Of a DNA stretch of 35,478 bases, positions 32,201 to 35,478 are shown in pieces (the stretch's first letter is position 1; the number at the start of each line of letters is the position of its first letter). Source of the DNA: Phytophthora quininea. Lineage: Eukaryota; Oomycota; Peronosporomycetes; Peronosporales; Peronosporaceae. The position numbers and the translations under genes are program-made. The notes beneath the pieces are model-generated. The model made no database searches. It was not told the DNA's origin and saw only the letters and a program-made list of their open reading frames with translations. The DNA is taken from assembly GCA_011947345.1 (NCBI GenBank), contig JAAVTG010000950.1, forward strand, positions 1 through 35,478. Direction: 5' to 3'.

Positions 32201-35200
32201 GTTCGGCATCAAGAACGGCCTGCGCATCTCGTACGCGTGCTCGCAGGAGACGATCGTGCAGGCTTTGGACGCGCTGGAGCAGTCGCTGGCTGCGCTGGTG
32301 TTCACGCCCGTGGCCGGTGGTGCGTCGTCGTCGGTTGCGTCGACGCCTGCGGTGAGCAACGGTGCGGCCATCACGCGCGCTCCGTTCAACGCCGACGCGC
32401 CGATGGCGGAGAAGTACCCGCAGAACCCTTTGCTGGGCAAGATCGCGGCGTCCAAGACGGTGGTGATCAACGGCATCGCGAAGCAGCTGGAGGCCGAGGG
32501 CAAGCAGGTGTGGTCGCTGTGTGTCGGCGAGCCCGACTTCGCCCCGCGGAGCGCGTGCTGAACGCGGGCGAGGAGGCGCTGAAGCAGGGCAAGGTCAAGT
32601 ACACGGACGTGAAGGGCACGCTGGAGCTGCGCAAGCTGATCGCGCAGTACCTGGAGACGTGCAAGGGCATCAAGTACGACCCGATGACGGAGATCTTGGT
32701 GTCGAACGGCGCGAAGCAGACGGTGTTCCAGGCGCTGCTGACGGTGGTGAAGCCCGGTGAGCAGGTGCTGATCCCGGCGCCGTACTGGGTGAGCTACCCG
32801 GAGATGGTGAAGCTGACAGGCGGCGTGCCGGTGATCCTGCAGACGAAGCTGTCGGAGAACTACCTGATCGACCCGGTGGAGCTGGAGAAGGCTCTGGTGG
32901 CGAACCCGGGCGTGAAGGTGCTGATGGTGTGCAACCCGAGCAACCCGGCCGGCACGGTGCACTCCCCTGCGCAGCTGGAGAAGCTGGCGGCGGTGCTGCG
33001 CAAGCCTGCGTTCCGCCACATCGTGGTGATCTCGGACGAGATCTACGAGCAGCTGGTGTACCAGGACGAGGGCGAGCCGACGCGCGTGCACCAGAGCTTC
33101 GCGTCGCTGCCGGAGATGTACGAGCGCACGCTGACGGTGAACGGGTTTTCCAAGTCGCATGCGATGCCGGGTCTGCGCATCGGGTACCTGGCGGCGCCCA
33201 AGTACTTCACGCAGGTGTGCACGAAGCTGCAGGGCCAGCTGACGTCGTGCGCGAGCTCGGTGGGCCAGGCCGCGGCGGTGGAGGCGATGAAGTTCGAGAT
33301 GGAGTGCGTGGCGCAGGAGACGCCGCGCATGACCGAGACGCTGTCCATCATGGACGCGAAGCGCAAGTACATCGTGAAGCGGCTGCAGGCGATCCCGCAG
33401 CTGGGCTTCGCGTACCCGACGTCGGCGTTCTACGTGTTCCTGGACCTGGCGTCGTACTTCGAAGGGAAGCAGGCGCGACGGCGGACAAGAGCGAGGTGGT
33501 GAAGGACGCGGACGACTACCGCGAGTACTTGCTGCGCCACTACCACGTGGCTCTGGTGCCGGGCTCGGCGTTCGGCATCAAGAACGGCCTGCGCATCTCG
33601 TACGCGTGCTCGCAGGAGACGATCGTGCAGGCTTTGGACGCGCTGGAGCAGTCGCTGGCTGCGCTGGTGTTCACGCCCGTGGCCGGTGGTGCGTCGTCGT
33701 CGGTTGCGTCGACGCCTGCGGTGAGCAACGGTGCGGCCATCACGCGCGCTCCGTTCAACGCCGACGCGCCGATGGCGGAGAAGTACCCGCAGAACCCTTT
33801 GCTGGGCAAGATCGCGGCGTCCAAGACGGTGGTGATCAACGGCATCGCGAAGCAGCTGGAGGCCGAGGGCAAGCAGGTGTGGTCGCTGTGTGTCGGCGAG
33901 CCCGACTTCGCCCCGCGGAGCGCGTGCTGAACGCGGGCGAGGAGGCGCTGAAGCAGGGCAAGGTCAAGTACACGGACGTGAAGGGCACGCTGGAGCTGCG
34001 CAAGCTGATCGCGCAGTACCTGGAGACGTGCAAGGGCATCAAGTACGACCCGATGACGGAGATCTTGGTGTCGAACGGCGCGAAGCAGACGGTGTTCCAG
34101 GCGCTGCTGACGGTGGTGAAGCCCGGTGAGCAGGTGCTGATCCCGGCGCCGTACTGGGTGAGCTACCCGGAGATGGTGAAGCTGACAGGCGGCGTGCCGG
34201 TGATCCTGCAGACGAAGCTGTCGGAGAACTACCTGATCGACCCGGTGGAGCGGGAGAAGGCTCTGGTGGCGAACCCGGGCGTGAAGGTGCTGATGGTGTG
34301 CAACCCGAGCAACCCGGCCGGCACGGTGCACTCCCTGCGCAGCTGGAGAAGCTGGCGGCGGTGCTGCGCAAGCCTGCGTTCCGCCACATCGTGGTGATCT
34401 CGGACGAGATCTACGAGCAGCTGGTGTACCAGGACGAGGGCGAGCCGACGCGCGTGCACCAGAGCTTCGCGTCGCTGCCGGAGATGTACGAGCGCACGCT
34501 GACGGTGAACGGGTTTTCCAAGTCGCATGCGATGCCGGGTCTGCGCATCGGGTACCTGGCGGCGCCCAAGTACTTCACGCAGGTGTGCACGAAGCTGCAG
34601 GGCCAGCTGACGTCGTGCGCGAGCTCGGTGGGCCAGGCCGCGGCGGTGGAGGCGATGAAGTTCGAGATGGAGTGCGTGGCGCAGGAGACGCCGCGCATGA
34701 CCGAGACGCTGTCCATCATGGACGCGAAGCGCAAGTACATCGTGAAGCGGCTGCAGGCGATCCCGCAGCTGGGCTTCGCGTACCCGACGTCGGCGTTCTA
34801 CGTGTTCCTGGACCTGGCGTCGTACTTCGAAGGGAAGCAGGGCGCGACGGCGGACAAGAGCGAGGTGGTGAAGGACGCGGACGACTACTGCGAGTACTTG
34901 CTGCGCCACTACCACGTGGCTCTGGTGCCGGGCTCGGCGTTCGGCATCAAGAACGGCCTGCGCATCTCGTACGCGTGCTCGCAGGAGACGATCGTGCAGG
35001 CTTTGGACGCGCTGGAGCAGTCGCTGGCTGCGCTGGTGTTCACGCCCGTGGCCGGTGGTGCGTCGTCGTCGGTTGCGTCGACGCCTGCGGTGAGCAACGG
35101 TGCGGCCATCACGCGCGCTCCGTTCAACGCCGACGCGCCGATGGCGGAGAAGTACCCGCAGAACCCTTTGCTGGGCAAGATCGCGGCGTCAAGACGGTGG

Positions 35201-35478
35201 TGATCAACGGCATCGCGAAGCAGCTGGAGGCCGAGGGCAAGCAGGTGTGGTCGCTGTGTGTCGGCGAGCCCGACTTCGCCCCGCGGAGCGCGTGCTGAAC
35301 GCGGGCGAGGAGGCGCTGAAGCAGGGCAAGGTCAAGTACACGGACGTGAAGGGCACGCTGGAGCTGCGCAAGCTGATCGCGCAGTACCTGGAGACGTGCA
35401 AGGGCATCAAGTACGACCCGATGACGGAGATCTTGGTGTCGAACGGCGCGAAGCAGACGGTGTTCCAGGCGCTGCTGA
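29217..35478 (+). CDS. Prephenate dehydratase-ACT-arogenate dehydrogenase-aminotransferase(n) fusion, open at the right edge
   Basis: ATG 29217 opens the dehydratase (VKVAYQGMPGAYSEKA, VLPIENSLGGSIHANYD, SHPQALAQ), with its catalytic Thr in NFTRFLLLSKK near 29740. The ACT regulatory domain follows (ALSAFSLRDIDLSKIESRPW, 29815-30130). A plant-like arogenate/prephenate dehydrogenase begins at GIYGFGNFGQFLA near 30250, with HPMFGPE near 30585 and MMYEKVRIQ near 30645, running to about 31000. Then come class I aminotransferase modules repeated in tandem with no stop between them. Together these cover dehydration, dehydrogenation and transamination toward Phe and Tyr. Frame breaks: one base near 30605, a GC dinucleotide at 31011, and several single-base losses in the repeats. 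Those in the repeats can be seen by comparing copies, so they look like sequence errors. Confidence 0.85.
31001..32367 (+). repeat. Aminotransferase module, tandem copy 1
   Basis: A class I PLP aminotransferase unit: SLCVGEPDFAP, the YWVSYPEMV segment, CNPSNPAGTVHS, ISDEIYEQLVYQDE, the PLP lysine in NGFSKSHAMPGLRIGY, and PGSAFGIKNGLRISYA. It ends in a Ser/Ala/Thr/Val-rich linker (GGASSSVASTPAVSNG). It is 1367 bp as given. Relative to the other copies it lacks GC at 31011, one G near 31477 and one C near 31597; it alone keeps CCCCC at 31172. The corrected length is 1371 bp. Confidence 0.93.
32368..33736 (+). repeat. Aminotransferase module, tandem copy 2
   Basis: 1369 bp, nearly identical to copy 1. 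It lacks one C in the CCCC run at 32541 and one G near 33473; restoring both gives 1371 bp. It has one apparent substitution, CGC (Arg) for TGC (Cys) near 33520. It keeps intact the segments broken in copy 1 (QTKLSENYL, HSPAQLEKL), showing that the breaks differ from copy to copy. Confidence 0.93.
33737..35105 (+). repeat. Aminotransferase module, tandem copy 3
   Basis: 1369 bp, nearly identical to copies 1 and 2. It lacks one C at 33912 and one C near 34333; the corrected length is again 1371 bp. One substitution makes the EL of DPVELEKAL read ER (CGG for CTG, near 34250). Confidence 0.93.
35106..35478 (+). repeat. Aminotransferase module, tandem copy 4 (cut by the window edge)
   Basis: The first 373 bp of a fourth copy. 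It lacks one C near 35190 (GCGTCAAGACGG against GCGTCCAAGACGG) and one C in the run near 35281. It runs off the right edge without a stop, so the total copy number is unknown. Confidence 0.92.

Noticed and set aside
31847..35298. Long arginine/glycine-rich frames (both strands) across the aminotransferase array
   Set aside because: They are alternative frames of a GC-rich repeat. The aminotransferase motifs lie in a different frame, and shadow frames repeat with the unit.
31001..35478. Reading the aminotransferase units as separate tandem genes
   Set aside because: No stop codon, promoter or untranslated spacer lies between units, and the linker codons run into the next unit in the same frame once homopolymer losses are allowed for.
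1..35478. CRISPR arrays, bacterial operons or rRNA genes
   Set aside because: No regularly spaced repeats with unique spacers and no rRNA-like segments were found; spliceosomal introns show that the DNA is eukaryotic.

Overview
The window looks like nuclear DNA of an oomycete, most likely Phytophthora or a close relative. The reasons are short GT-AG introns (63, 72, 66, 63 and 70 nt), closely packed genes on both strands, a flagellar coiled-coil gene, plant-like aromatic amino acid enzymes fused into multidomain proteins, a START/M96-like gene relic, a DIRS-type tyrosine-recombinase retroelement relic, and an oomycete-type Inr/FPR core promoter match. No database search was possible, so family names come from motifs and recall.

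Layout. 1-1525: GT61-like glycosyltransferase (-), leaving the left edge. 2520-3940: lipase pseudogene (+). 4642-5955: intact secreted acid lipase (+). 6073-6180: relic of a prephenate dehydratase gene. 8140-6183: dolichol kinase (-). 8461-9978: second GT61-like gene (+). 9986-10265: a Harbinger-like MITE. 10435-about 11600: P-loop ATPase, running directly into a decayed DIRS-type element (about 11600-13150). 13150-14812: repeat-like non-coding DNA. 14813-20658: full-length ABCA-type transporter (+). 21690-20848: START/M96-like pseudogene (-). 23723-21770: prephenate dehydratase/ACT/aminotransferase fusion (-). 24151-25688: CFAP210-like flagellar protein (+). 27449-25732 and 28695-27447: two voltage-gated K+ channels in tandem (-), touching or fused. 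29217 to the right edge: prephenate dehydratase-ACT-arogenate dehydrogenase-aminotransferase fusion (+), whose aminotransferase module is repeated at least four times.

The last gene is the most striking. After the dehydratase, ACT and dehydrogenase domains, a 1371-bp (457-codon) aminotransferase unit repeats nearly identically at 31001, 32368, 33737 and 35106, with no stop codon between units. If real, it encodes a polyprotein that holds the post-prephenate steps to Phe and Tyr plus an array of transaminase domains. A second fusion on the minus strand (23723-21770) has lost about 100 residues of its dehydratase core, so it may be an aminotransferase with a regulatory ACT head.

A caution applies to the whole window. 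Nearly every long gene is broken by single-base losses, many in homopolymers (A, C or G runs), and the near-identical aminotransferase copies differ mainly by such losses. This is what uncorrected long-read sequence looks like. I therefore treat most frameshifts as probable sequence errors. Pseudogenes are called only where other damage is present: stop codons, lost catalytic residues or insertions. The copy number of the aminotransferase array must likewise be checked against raw reads.
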